Source: Acidobacteriota bacterium (GTDB taxonomy: Bacteria > Acidobacteriota > Blastocatellia > RBC074). From it: 64,000 bases of DNA. Shown here in pieces: positions 36,628 through 46,952 of the stretch (position 1 is the stretch's first letter; each line of letters begins with the position of its first letter). Location of the stretch: positions 1 to 64,000 of the forward strand of contig JADJLO010000006.1 in the NCBI GenBank assembly GCA_016710075.1. The letters are read 5' to 3'. Both the position numbers and the translations under genes were made by a program. The notes below the pieces were generated by a model that saw only the letters and a program-made list of their open reading frames with translations, did no database searches and had not been told where the DNA came from.

Positions 36628-38928
36628 ATGAGTCTATATCGGCGAATTCCTATCGTAATATTGTTGCTGATGATTGCCGCGCAGATTTTCGGGCAGCAAC
36701 CGGCGAGGCAAGCGGATCCCGGCCTGCTCTCGCTGGATACTATCTTCACCTATCAACCAACATCTCCTGGCTGGTTTGAATGGCAAAGCGACGGCAGCGG
36801 CTATCTGATGCTGGAAAGGTCGGCGTCGAGCAAAAACGCGCCGGAGATAGTGCGGCACGACGCCGTGACCGGTGCGAAGACGATTCTGGTCTCGGCGCAA
36901 AAGCTGACGCCGCCGGGCGCTTCGTCGCCTCTGGTGATCGAACAGTTCGACCTCAGCCCGGATGGGCAGCGATTGTTGATCTTCACTAACTCCGAGCGGG
37001 TCTGGCGGTCGAACACGCGCGGCGATTACTGGATGGTGGATTTGAAAAGCGGCAAGCTGCAAAAACTCGGCGGCGCCGCCAAACCGTCATCGTTGATGTT
37101 CGCCAAATTCTCACCCGATGCCACGCGCGTTGGGTACGTTCGCGAAAACAACATCTACATTGAAAATCTCTCAGACGGACGAATTTCGCAAATCACCATG
37201 GACGGCGCGCAATACACGGTCAACGGCACCTTCGATTGGGTCTACGAAGAAGAACTCTTTTGCCGGGACGGATGGCGCTGGTCGCCGGACGGCAAGCAAA
37301 TCGCCTACTGGCAACTGGATACTTCAGGCGTTAAAGAGTTCAGGATGATCAACAACACTGCCGAGTTATATCCGAAGATCGTCAGCTTTCCCTACCCGAA
37401 AGCGGGCGAAATGAATTCTGCCGCGCGCGTCGGCGTAGTCAATGCAGATGGCGGTGCGACAAAATGGTTCGATATTGCCGGCGACCCACGCAACAACTAT
37501 CTGCCGCGAATGGAATGGGCAGCCGGTTCCAGCGAAGTCATCATTCAACAACTCAATCGGCTGCAGAACACAAATGTCGTGATGCTGGGCGACGTTCGCA
37601 CCGGCAAAGTCAAAACAATAATGACCGAAAAAGACGACACCTGGGTTGATGTGGCCTGGGGCGCGATCGATTGGGATCGCCGCGGTCTGGCGCGCGGCGA
37701 TGCTGAATGGATCGACGGCGGCAAGCGCTTTCTCTGGACGAGCGAACGCGATGGATGGCGGCACGTTTATTCGATATCGCGCGACGGTCGCGACATCAAA
37801 TGCATCACACCCGGTAATTTCGACCTGATCAGCGTCGAACGGGTGGATGTCCTGAACGGCCGACTTTACTTTTCGGCCTCGCCGGAAAACGCAACTCAGA
37901 AATACCTCTTCAGCGTGCGGCTCGACGGCAGCGGCAAACCTGAACGGTTGTCGCCTGCCAATCAACCCGGCACTCACAATTACACGATTTCTCCGCGAGG
38001 GGATCTTGCTATTCACACCTATTCCAGCGCCCGCCAGACTCCCGTTACTGATGTCGTTCGGCTTTCAGAGCATACTGTGGTGCGGACACTTTTCGACAAC
38101 AAACAGCTTGCCGAACGTATGGCCAGACTGAAACCGGTCGTCCAGGAATTTTTCCGCGTCAAAATTGAAGAAGGCGTTGAGCTGGATGGCTGGATGATTA
38201 AGCCGCCCAATTTTGATGCCACGAAACGCTATCCGGTGCTGTTTCACGTATACGGTGAACCGTGGGGACAGACGGTGCTCGATGCGTGGAGCGGAGGCCA
38301 AATGATGTGGCATCGGATGCTGGCGCAGCAGGGTTACATCGTGTTGAGCGTTGATAATCGCGGCACGCCGGCTCCGCGCGGTCGCGCCTGGCGCAAAAGC
38401 ATTTACCGTCAAATGGGCATCCGCAACTCGCTCGATCAGGCCAATGCCGTGCGCGCCATTACCAAATGGCCATTCGTTGATTCTACCCGGATAGGCATCT
38501 GGGGCTGGAGCGGCGGCGGTTCTTCCACTTTGAATGCGATGTTTCGCTATCCGGACATGTATCAGGTAGGGATGTCAGTAGCGCCGGTGCCGGACATTCG
38601 TTATTACGATTCGATCTACCAGGAACGTTACTGCGGACTGCCGCAAGACCATCCCGAAGAATACAAGCAAAGTTCGCCGATCACCTTCGCCGGCCAGTTG
38701 AAAGGCCGGCTCCTTCTCGTCCATGGCACCGGCGACGACAACGTGCACTACCAGGGCAGCGAAGCTCTGATCAACGCGCTGGTCGCGGCCAACAAGCAGT
38801 TCACTTTGATGTCCTACCCAAACCGCACTCACAGCATTAACGAAGGACCCGGGACTACGCGGCATCTGTACGGGTTACTGACGCGATATTTGAATGAAAA
38901 TCTGCCGCCGGGTCCGCGAGGCGAGTAA
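36628..38928 (+). CDS. S9 (DPP-IV-type) prolyl peptidase, second copy
   Basis: 766 residues. ATG 36628 follows AAGGATAAACAG; signal peptide IPIVILLLMIAAQIFG. The DPPIV N-terminal propeller has the active-site pair YEEE (DWVYEEELF, near 208) that binds the substrate N-terminus. The catalytic Ser is in WGWSGGG (near 629), Asp in GTGDDNVHY (near 702) and His in NRTHSI (near 733). It is a true dipeptidyl-peptidase type and only distantly similar to the S9 protein upstream. Its stop codon overlaps by one base an in-frame ATG of the next gene's frame. Confidence 0.93.
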   Translation: MSLYRRIPIVILLLMIAAQIFGQQPARQADPGLLSLDTIFTYQPTSPGWFEWQSDGSGYLMLERSASSKNAPEIVRHDAVTGAKTILVSAQKLTPPGASSPLVIEQFDLSPDGQRLLIFTNSERVWRSNTRGDYWMVDLKSGKLQKLGGAAKPSSLMFAKFSPDATRVGYVRENNIYIENLSDGRISQITMDGAQYTVNGTFDWVYEEELFCRDGWRWSPDGKQIAYWQLDTSGVKEFRMINNTAELYPKIVSFPYPKAGEMNSAARVGVVNADGGATKWFDIAGDPRNNYLPRMEWAAGSSEVIIQQLNRLQNTNVVMLGDVRTGKVKTIMTEKDDTWVDVAWGAIDWDRRGLARGDAEWIDGGKRFLWTSERDGWRHVYSISRDGRDIKCITPGNFDLISVERVDVLNGRLYFSASPENATQKYLFSVRLDGSGKPERLSPANQPGTHNYTISPRGDLAIHTYSSARQTPVTDVVRLSEHTVVRTLFDNKQLAERMARLKPVVQEFFRVKIEEGVELDGWMIKPPNFDATKRYPVLFHVYGEPWGQTVLDAWSGGQMMWHRMLAQQGYIVLSVDNRGTPAPRGRAWRKSIYRQMGIRNSLDQANAVRAITKWPFVDSTRIGIWGWSGGGSSTLNAMFRYPDMYQVGMSVAPVPDIRYYDSIYQERYCGLPQDHPEEYKQSSPITFAGQLKGRLLLVHGTGDDNVHYQGSEALINALVAANKQFTLMSYPNRTHSINEGPGTTRHLYGLLTRYLNENLPPGPRGE

Positions 38929-38975
38929 TGTTGAGGATGACAAATGCAGTTTGTGAGGAGGTAAATCGCAGGAGA

Positions 38976-40021
38976 ATGGAAGTAACAGGCGAAAATCCGA
39001 TAAGCCATGTTCATGTTAAGGATTTTACTCAGATCCCCGTGATCGACGTGGCAGATTTGATAGCCGGCAATTCTGTCCGGCTGGAGGTTGCCGAGCGGAT
39101 TGGAGAAGCTTGCCGTGAGAGCGGCTTTTTCTACATCGTCGGGCACGGAGTTGATTCAAATCTGACGCACCGTCTTCACGATTTGAGCCGGCAGTTCTTC
39201 GCGCTGGAAGTGGAATCGAAGATGCGGATTGCGATGCCACTGGCCGGGCGCGCCTGGCGAGGCTACTTCCGTGTGGGAGATGAGCTGACCTCCGGAATTC
39301 CCGATCAGAAAGAAGGGCTCTATTTCGGCAGGGAACTGCGATCTGACGATCCGTTGGTGCAAGCGAGCACGCCCTGCACGGTCCTAATCTGTTCTCCGCT
39401 GAGCCTGCAGAATTGCGTCAAGTAGTGCTTGAATACATGGACGCGATGACGCGGCTGGGGCATAGCCTGATGGCCGGTATCGCTCTGAGCCTGGGGCTTG
39501 ATGAGTCATACTTCGCAGACCACGGCACAGCAGATCCGCTGATACTTTTCCGGATCTTCAACTATCCTCCTATGACAGACGAGGCGCTTTGGGGTGTAGG
39601 CGAACACACTGATTACGGGCTGTTGACAATTCTGCTGCAGGACGATGCCGGCGGGTTGGAGGTCCGGTCACGGACGCAATGGGTGCCGGCGCCGCCGCTA
39701 CCCGGCTCATTCGTCTGCAATATCGGCGATATGCTCGACAGGATGACGCGGGGGCTTTACAGATCTACTCCACAGCGTGTGCGCAACCTCGCCAGGCGCG
39801 ACAGGCTTTCCTTCCCCTTCTTCTTCGATCCAAACTTCTTCGCGCGCGTGCAACCAATTGACCTTCAAGGATGGGAGACTCCCCCCGATGATTATTCTGA
39901 ACGATGGGATCAATCCAGCGTACACCTTTTCGAAGGCACATACGGCGATTATCTGCTCAACAAAGTCGGCAAGGTATTTCCAGCGTTGACAAATCCTGCA
40001 ACCTGCAATTTTGTTGAATAA
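38976..40021 (+). CDS. 2OG-Fe(II) oxygenase (isopenicillin-N-synthase family), frameshifted and with His-to-Gln change
   Basis: ATG 38976 is preferred because CAGGAGA lies just upstream; a longer frame begins at 38928. The N-terminal DIOX_N part (IPVIDVADLIAG, ESGFFYIVGHGV) is in the first frame. Near 39374 one base is missing and the protein continues as HGPNLFSAEPAELRQVV to the stop at 40021. The iron-binding HxD is present (GEHTDYGLL), but the distal position reads RSTPQRVRN where the family has RSTPHRV. Without that His, iron binding would be impaired unless the codon (CAG) is a sequencing error. Substrate unknown. Confidence 0.8.
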
Positions 40022-40258
40022 AGAGCCTGGAATTACTATACTGCGCCCGCATTTATACTCATTCAATTAACATTATTTTGGCAATCTTATTTCGGCCGCA
40101 GCCGGATCGTTTATATAAACCGGTTTGACATGTCTGATCGAACGATAAAAAGATATTTCAATAAAAGCGGAATCTTTGGAGTGCGGCGAATTTGATCCGA
40201 TTTTACTGAAGCTCAGTCATTTTCGTTTGTTTGGTAATCTTCAGAGGAGGCCAATTTG

Positions 40259-41473
40259 ATGAATTCCCGCTTTTACCAATTGATATTCGACAGAGTTCTC
40301 TCTTCGCTGCCTGCAGGAAGGCTGCGCATGGTGCTTCCCTCGGGGGCGGAGATTACATACGGCTTGCAGTCTCCAGGCCCCGAAGCGACGATCAGAGTTA
40401 TCAATCCGGTATTCTTCAGGAAATGCATCCTCTATGGCGACGTTGGCCTCGGCGAATCGTATGTGGAAGGCGATTGGGATACGGACGACATCGTCAAGGT
40501 GCTTTCATGGTTTCTGATCAACATGGATAACGCCCCGGAGGCCAGTCGTTCGAAGCGGCGGCTTCCATTGACAAACATGCTTTTGTTTATCAATCGGCTG
40601 CGGCATAAGCTACGGTTTAACAACCTCTCGGGAGCGAAGCGCAACATTCACGATCATTACGATCTCGGCAACGATTTCTTCAAGATTTTTCTCGATCGAA
40701 GCATGGCGTACTCCTGTGGCTATTTCACATCTCCCGATCAGATGTTGGAGACTGCGCAGACTGAGAAATTCGACCTGCTTTGCCGGAAGCTGCAACTCAA
40801 TTCATCCGATCACCTGCTTGAAATCGGCGGAGGTTGGGGCGGATTTGCCGTTCACGCAGCAAGAAACTACGGCTGCCGGGTTACTTCCATCACCATCTCG
40901 CAGGAACAACTCAAATATGCGCAAGAGCGTGCCGCGGCCGAAGGGCTCTCCAATCAGATCGAGTTTCAATTAACCGATTACAGACAGGTCACTGGAAAAT
41001 TCGACAAGATAGTATCCATTGAGATGCTGGAGGCAGTGGGGCATGAATATTTCAACAGCTATTTCAGAAAATGCCACGAACTGCTCAAAAAAGACGGGCT
41101 TCTGGCGATTCAGGTGATCACCTGCCCGGACTCGCGTTATGAGAGTCACAGGGAGAATGTCGACTGGATGCAGAAGCACATCTTTCCGGGCGGGCTGCTG
41201 CCTTCAATCGGCATCATGAATAAGGCAATAAATGCCACAGGCGATCTGCAGCTTCACAACCTTGAAGAGATGGGGCACCATTACGTCCGAACACTTGCAA
41301 GCTGGCGGGAAAACTTCAACCACAAACTGGAAGAGGTTCTGAGGCAGGGTTTCAGCGAACAATTCATCCGCAAATGGAATTACTATCTGACTTCCTGTGA
41401 AGCCGCATTCAGCACACGCAACATAACAGTCGTACAGGCGGTTTTCACCAGACCAAATAACCTGAGCATCTGA
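40259..41473 (+). CDS. Cyclopropane-fatty-acyl-phospholipid synthase-family methyltransferase
   Basis: 404 residues. ATG 40259 follows GAGGAGGCCAATTTG. Hallmarks: NIHDHYDLGNDFFKIFLDRS and MAYSCGYF (about 124-150), the SAM motif LEIGGGWGGFA (about 184-194), and the bicarbonate/active-site region EMLEAVGHEYF. It transfers a methylene from SAM to unsaturated acyl chains of membrane phospholipids, or, in some paralogues, methylates other lipids. It stands alone after a 237-bp gap. Confidence 0.92.
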   Translation: MNSRFYQLIFDRVLSSLPAGRLRMVLPSGAEITYGLQSPGPEATIRVINPVFFRKCILYGDVGLGESYVEGDWDTDDIVKVLSWFLINMDNAPEASRSKRRLPLTNMLLFINRLRHKLRFNNLSGAKRNIHDHYDLGNDFFKIFLDRSMAYSCGYFTSPDQMLETAQTEKFDLLCRKLQLNSSDHLLEIGGGWGGFAVHAARNYGCRVTSITISQEQLKYAQERAAAEGLSNQIEFQLTDYRQVTGKFDKIVSIEMLEAVGHEYFNSYFRKCHELLKKDGLLAIQVITCPDSRYESHRENVDWMQKHIFPGGLLPSIGIMNKAINATGDLQLHNLEEMGHHYVRTLASWRENFNHKLEEVLRQGFSEQFIRKWNYYLTSCEAAFSTRNITVVQAVFTRPNNLSI

Positions 41474-41603
41474 TATGTTGGTGAATTCATTACTTGCACG
41501 TTTGCCGATCATTCCACAATATCAGGAAAACAGACCATAAATATATTTCTCCAACAGTATCAATACATGACGTTTATCAGCGTCCTTTAACTGGAGCAAA
41601 AAC

Positions 41604-43558
41604 ATGCTAACAAAGAAACTCCCGACCCTGCTGGTTATCGGAATCCTATTCATTGTTGCCCTGCAGATCGTCTCGGGTCAGGGGCGAGGCCCGGTGAGTC
41701 CCGAAATGCTGGCCAGGCGAAATTCGCTCGAACAGGAACTGCAATCTATTGCGATAGTCGAGCGCAAGGTCATGGTACCGATGCGCGACGGCAAGCGTAT
41801 GGCGGCTGACATTTATCGCCCGAAGGATACATCGAAGAAATACCCGACTGTCTTTGTTCGGACTCCGTACAATTTCAATTTCTGGGATGTGAGGAGCGGG
41901 GCTCCGCGCGATATGAGCAACGAACTCGACGCTGTCAAGCGCGGATACGCTTTTATCACGATGAACGAGCGAGGCCACTTTTTCTCCGAAGGAACTACGA
42001 CATCCTTGGTCCTCCACTCACCGACGGAGATGACGCGCTGACCTGGATATCAAAGCAGTCATGGTCGAACGGCAAGGTCGGGACCATCGGATGTTCATCG
42101 ACGGCTGAATGGCAGCTTGGAGTTGCCGCACAGGGGAACCCGGCCTTTGCAGCGATGATTCCCCAGGGCTTCGGCGCGGGGGTAGGTCGAGTCGGCCCAT
42201 ATTTCGAACAGGGCAACTGGTATCGGGGCGGCGCGGTGCAGATGCTCTTCATTGCCTGGTTGTATGGCGAACAAAATCAGGTCAGGCCGATGTTTCCGCC
42301 GAACACTTCGCGCGAAGACCTGATTCGCGCATCGAAATCATTCGATCTGTCGCAGCAGTCGCCTCCGGTTGACTGGTCCAAGGCGCTGCGTCACCTGCCT
42401 GTGATGGATATCATGAAAGCCGTGGATGGGCCGCGCGGAATCTTTGCAGATGAGATGCCCGTCGATACCGGTGGAGCAATGATCAAGCGCGCGCCAAACG
42501 ACCCAGCCTGGTACAAGGGCGGATTGTGGCACGATAACATGAAGATCAATGTGCCGGGCTTCTGGTTCATGTCGTGGTACGACGTGTCTGTGGGTCCGAA
42601 TCTTGCGGCTTACAATCACGTTCGCAAAACCGCCAGGCCCGAAATCGCCAATCAACAGTATGCTGTCATTGCGCCAACGCTGCATTGTGCCTACAAGCGC
42701 GCCGGCGAGAACCTGACGGTCGGCGAGCGAAACATTGGGGACGCACGCCTGAACTATGACGAACTGACCTGGGGCTGGTTCGATCGTTTCTTGAAAGGCG
42801 AAAACAACGGGATTCTCGAAAAGATGCCGAAGGTTCGCTACTACACCATGGGCATGAACAAGTGGCAGACATCGGAGACATGGCCGCCGACCGGCGCCAC
42901 TCCGATGACGTTCTTCCTTTCGAGCGGCGGCAAGGCCAACACGCTTAATGGTGACGGCGTTCTCATTGAAGCTCCTCCGGCTGCGGATGCTCCGGATAAG
43001 TTCGATTACGATCCCATGAACCCAGTGACGTCGTACGGTGGAAATGTCTGCTGCACCGGCAATGCCGTTGCCGGCGGCGCCTTCGATCAGCGCAAAATGG
43101 AGGCCCGACCCGACATCCTGGTATACAGCACCGAGCCTTTGAAGCAGGGAATCGAAGTCAGCGGCCCGATTGAGGTCACACTTTATGTTTCATCCGACGC
43201 AAAAGACACGGACTTCACGGTGAAGCTGATCGATGTCTATCCGGACGGGACCGCTTACAACCTTGACGAGACGATCCAACGCATGAGGTATCGCAATGGA
43301 TACGACAAGCCTGAAGTCCGCATGGAATCAGGCAAGATTTACAAGGTAACGCTGCAGCCGATGACGACCAGCAATTTCTTTGAAGCCGGCCATCGAATTC
43401 GACTCGAAGTATCGAGCAGCAACTTCCCTCGCTTCGATCGCAACCTGAACACAGGCGGGAAGAATTACAACGAATCGCAGGGCGTTGTCGCTCACAACGC
43501 CGTCCACCATTCACGCCTGCACCCGTCAGAGATCAAAATAACTGTGGTTAAAAAGTAA
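41604..43558 (+). CDS. CocE/NonD-family (X-Pro dipeptidyl-peptidase-like) hydrolase, frameshifted
   Basis: Signal peptide at the N-terminus (TLLVIGILFIVALQIVSG) after CTGGAGC. The first frame reaches ERGHFFSEG and, at about 41990, one G is missing in GAAGGAAC. The protein then continues as NYDILGPPLTDGDDALTW to 43558 (about 650 residues in all). The nucleophile lies in GTIGCSSTAEWQ, and the C-terminal PepX_C beta-sandwich has IEVSGPIEVTLYVSSDAKDTDF. It is probably a periplasmic ester or amide hydrolase. The frameshift position before the catalytic Ser means the gene as given would be inactive. Confidence 0.85.
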
Positions 43559-43596
43559 ACCGAAAATAGTGGATTACGAAACAACGGAGAATACCG

Positions 43597-44664
43597 ATGA
43601 GAGAGTCCAATAATTTGATGAGATTGCCGGCCATACTCAGCGCCGTAATGGCATTCGCTATCTACGCGGACGCACAACAACCATTCCAGTTCGCAGGCGC
43701 GCCATGCACCACGCCTGCATATCTGAAATGTCCGGATAAGGACTGCCCCGGAGACAGAATAATAAACCAGGGAGCGGTTGTTGAAATGAAGACACGGCGA
43801 ACCTACTTTCTCGATTATCCGTGCGATCTGAAGCCGGGCGAGAAAGTTACTTTCATTCTCAGTCTTCACGGCGCAGGTTCATACGGGAACTGGCAGCGGC
43901 ACTACTTCCCGATAGTGGATTACAAGGACAAGTACCGCCTGGTGATCGCCACTCCAAACTCGCCGACCAAAGTCTGGTCTGCAGCCGATGACGAATATTT
44001 ACAGAACATCGTCAACTTCGTTGTTGAACAGATCGGCAGGGAGAACATCAAGGCTTTCTGGCTGACAGGGCATTCTCAGGGCGGCATGACTTCGAATCGA
44101 ATTGTGAGAACTGATTTCTTTAAGGACAAGGTTGACGGCTGGCTTAGCCTTTCCGGCGGACGTCTTGGCGGTAATCCCGGCCGGGCGACAACCTTCGGCG
44201 CCCCTCGTACAGCAACACCTGCGGCTCCTGCTCCCACCGCTCCTGCCGGTGGTGGAATGGCAGCCTCAATGGCGGCATTGCGCGAAATTCCGTCAAATGA
44301 TTTCTCTTTCATCTATGCCACGGGCCAAAGAGAGATAGACGACAAGGGCGCGCCCGAGGCATCTGAATGGGCGACCAAATTTTCATGTTCCCCAAAAGGT
44401 AAACCGGAAGAGATCGTTGACACGAAGGGCGGGTATATCTACGACAGCACTCGGCAGAATCCGCCGAATCCGGCCTGGGGTTTGCTGCCTGGACCGGGAA
44501 AGGCTCACATCTCCGTCTATCAGGACTGCAAAGACGGCAGGGTCGTGGCGGACGTCATCCGCATCGACAAAGGACACACTGAAGGGCTTGAGCCGAACAT
44601 CACAGAAGCACTGGTCAAGCTGATGCTCACTGCGAAGGGCGGAAAGATCCAACAGTCCCGATAA
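43597..44664 (+). CDS. Secreted alpha/beta-hydrolase (esterase/PHB-depolymerase-like)
   Basis: 355 residues. ATG 43597 follows CGGAGAATACC; a signal peptide ends near YADAQQ. A Cys-rich N-terminal segment (APCTTPAYLKCPDKDCPG) is followed by the hydrolase fold: FILSLHGAGSYGNWQRHYF, the nucleophile elbow TGHSQGG (near 168), and HTEGLEP with the catalytic His near the end. A Pro/Ala/Thr-rich insert (TPAAPAPTAPAGGG) is probably a flexible loop. It begins 38 bp after the CocE-like gene, so the two secreted hydrolases are likely cotranscribed. Confidence 0.85.
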   Translation: MRESNNLMRLPAILSAVMAFAIYADAQQPFQFAGAPCTTPAYLKCPDKDCPGDRIINQGAVVEMKTRRTYFLDYPCDLKPGEKVTFILSLHGAGSYGNWQRHYFPIVDYKDKYRLVIATPNSPTKVWSAADDEYLQNIVNFVVEQIGRENIKAFWLTGHSQGGMTSNRIVRTDFFKDKVDGWLSLSGGRLGGNPGRATTFGAPRTATPAAPAPTAPAGGGMAASMAALREIPSNDFSFIYATGQREIDDKGAPEASEWATKFSCSPKGKPEEIVDTKGGYIYDSTRQNPPNPAWGLLPGPGKAHISVYQDCKDGRVVADVIRIDKGHTEGLEPNITEALVKLMLTAKGGKIQQSR

Positions 44665-44673
44665 CCAAGCGTC

Positions 44674-44697
44674 GTGGCCGGCCGGAAAGCCGGCCAC
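44674..44697. terminator. 9-bp perfect hairpin after the esterase gene
   Basis: GTGGCCGGC and GCCGGCCAC separated by CGGAAA, 10 bp downstream of the stop codon. No T-run follows. Position suggests a terminator or 3' mRNA-stabilising hairpin. Confidence 0.45.
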
Positions 44698-44732
44698 ATA
44701 CAGCCCTAAGTACTGTGAAAAGGAATAGTGAA

Positions 44733-44887
44733 ATGAAAGAAAGTATGCAGCATTCATCTTCCTTGGAGTATGCGTAATACTGGCAGCGCTTCTTCTCACC
44801 AGGGCGATAACACCATTGGTTGGCTGTCTTATCTTCGCGATCGGTCTTGTGGCGACGGGGCTCCTGTCACGCGGGTTCAGCAAATAA
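44733..44887 (+). pseudogene. Small two-helix membrane protein gene, one base missing
   Basis: ATG 44733 follows AAAAGGAATAGTGAA, but in that frame a stop comes after 14 codons. One extra A in the early AAA run would give MKRKYAAFIFLGVCVILAAL and so on to LLSRGFSK and TAA 44887. That is about 51 residues with two hydrophobic helices (AAFIFLGVCVILAALLL and LVGCLIFAIGLVATGLL). The clean protein after restoring one base suggests a real gene with a sequencing error or a recent mutation. Confidence 0.55.
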
Positions 44888-44917
44888 GGAATTTGAGCCG
44901 ATAACATCAGTAATAAA

Positions 44918-46403
44918 ATGTCGAAAGAGCCGGAAGTATCAAATGAAGAAACCCTCGACCCTGAGGATTGGGAATCGCTGCGGGTACTGGGTCACCGAAT
45001 GTTGGACGATGCGCTCGATTACCAGCGGACAGTCCGGGAGCGTCCGCCCTGGCAACACGCTCCTGATGAAGTGGCAAAGCATTTTAGAACACCATTGCCG
45101 CTGGATCCTCAAACGCCTGAGGACGTCTACGAAGAATTTCTGAAGTATGTCCTGCCATACCCTGTCGGGAATATTCATCCGCGTTTCTGGGGTTGGGTCT
45201 TTGGAAATGGAACCGTATTTGCGGCGTTTGCCGAGATGATGGCCGCAGCAATGAACAGTAATTCCGGCGGGCTCGATTATCACAGCGCAAACTATGTCGA
45301 GCAGCAGGTAATCGACTGGGTCAAGGAGATGCTCAAGTATCCTTTAGCGGCATCAGGACTGCTGACCAGCGGATGTTCGGCGGCAAACTTGATCGGGCTG
45401 ACGGTTGCGCGCAACGCAAAAGCCGGTCATGACATCCGCCGTGAAGGCCTCACTGCTGGCGGACGCAGGATGATGCTCTATGCCTCATCTGAAATTCACA
45501 GTTCAATTGCAAAGGCTGTGGAACTTCTTGGACTGGGCCACGACTCGCTGCGACTTGTTCCGGTTAATGCCAATTTCCAGATAGACATTGAGTTGTTGAA
45601 AGAGGCGATCGATCAGGACCGGTGTGAAGGGCATCAGCCGTTCTGTGTAATTGGAGCGGCAGGGACGACCAATACCGGAGCCATCGATGATCTCAAAGCG
45701 CTTGCCGATATCTGTGAACTGGAAGACCTCTGGCTGCACGTTGATGGTGCATTTGGAGCCTGGGCTGCTCTCGTGCCTGAAGAAAGACAAAAGCTGGCTG
45801 GGATGGAGCGGGCCGATTCGCTGGCTTTGGATATGCACAAATGGATGTACCTGCCATATGAAATCGGACTTATTCTGGTTAGAAGTGAAGAAGATCATCG
45901 CAAGGCTTTCTCAATGACGCCGGCTTACTTAGCTCACGGTGAGGGCGGGCGCGGCATGACTGGCGGTGATCTGCCCTGGTTGAGTGACTATGGTTTCCAA
46001 CTCTCCCGCGGGTTCCGGGCGCTCAAGGCCTGGATGTCGCTCAAAGAGCATGGAGTCAGCAAATACAGCCGGTTGATTCGGCAGAATATTGAACAAGCCC
46101 GATACCTTGGCGAATTGATTGAAGCCTCTCTCGAACTGGAGCTTGCGGCCCGGTTACACTTAATGTTGTCTGTTTCCGTTTGTCAATCCGGGAGGGCTGG
46201 ATGACTATGAGCTCAATCGATTGAACAAACAGATCGAGATCGAGCTGCAGGAACGTGGCATCGCCGTGGTGTCAGTGACGACGATAAAAGGCCGGTGCGT
46301 TCTGCGCGTGGCAAACACCAATCACCGCAGCCGCCGCGAGGACTTCGAGATACTGGTGCGGGAAGTGATCAGGATCGGGAATGGGATCGTTGATTCCTTA
46401 TAG
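44918..46403 (+). CDS. PLP-dependent (group II) amino-acid decarboxylase, two frameshifts near the end
   Basis: About 495 residues once joined, the family's usual length. The pyridoxal-dependent decarboxylase domain covers residues about 40-400, with SGGLDYHSANYVEQQ, GCSAANLIGLTVAR, WLHVDGAFGAW (Asp binding the PLP nitrogen) and the Schiff-base Lys in LDMHKWMYLP. The first frame ends at 46204, but two one-base losses near 46150 and 46180 restore VTLNVVCFR and VNPGGLDDYELNRLNKQI to TAG 46403. It decarboxylates an aromatic or acidic amino acid; the exact substrate is not readable. No strong ribosome binding site precedes ATG 44918. Confidence 0.85.
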
Positions 46404-46600
46404 AGCCGGCCGGCAGCCTGGTTCTTTTCGAATCTACGACTCAAAGCAGGAGATGGTGCAATGCATGCTGAAGTCAATGGCTACCGGTCTTCTGCCCGAT
46501 CGGATCGCATCCACAACGGAAGAGACGCTGCTTGGTATTGCGGGATCAGGCGGTGCGATATGGCGAGGCCTTTATCTCTCTTTGCGAAAAGAATACTCCA
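46404..46600 (+). other. Short stretch between decarboxylase and IS element, nothing recognised
   Basis: Open frames cross this region but show no family signature, and they run into the IS sequence. It may be the remains of the gene into which the IS inserted. Confidence 0.4.
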
Positions 46601-46656
46601 TCCATAGCCGCCATCTTGGGCGGCTTTGGGTGGTGATGAATTTCGCATCGGGCGAC

Positions 46657-46937
46657 TTAGCCCGATGGATCGTCGTTACCTTGATTTTCAAGGTAACGCT
46701 TGATGACCTCCAACGGAGCGCCGCCGCAGGTCAGAACACAGTAAGAGCGATGCCAGAAACCAGGCTTCCAATATGTCTTCCGAACTTCCATTTGCCAAGC
46801 GTGTCTTCAACTATCTCGCGCAACCGCTTCATCATCGCCGGACTGATTACCTTGCGGCGGTATTTGGTAACCAGAACCAAGTGATACTGAAGCGAGTAAG
46901 CGCAGTGATTGAGGGTCGAAAGGGATTGTTTTGCCAT
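46657..46937 (-). pseudogene. tnpA: IS200-like Y1 transposase TnpA with internal deletion
   Basis: Starts MAKQSLSTLNHCAYSLQYHL and VTKYRRKV, the proper N-terminus, and continues to LGKWKF (about residue 52). It then jumps to the C-terminus in another frame: WKPGFWHRSYCVLTCGGAPL, then the tyrosine helix EVIKRYLENQ and a stop at 46657. The middle of about 45-60 residues, including the HUH metal-binding motif, is gone. The nucleophilic Tyr remains but the enzyme cannot be active. Confidence 0.85.
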
Positions 46938-46952
46938 ACCGAACTAAGTATA

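Noticed and set aside
46381..46884. Open frame running from the decarboxylase end into the IS element
   Set aside because: Its start overlaps the true decarboxylase tail in another frame, and its end is antisense to tnpA.
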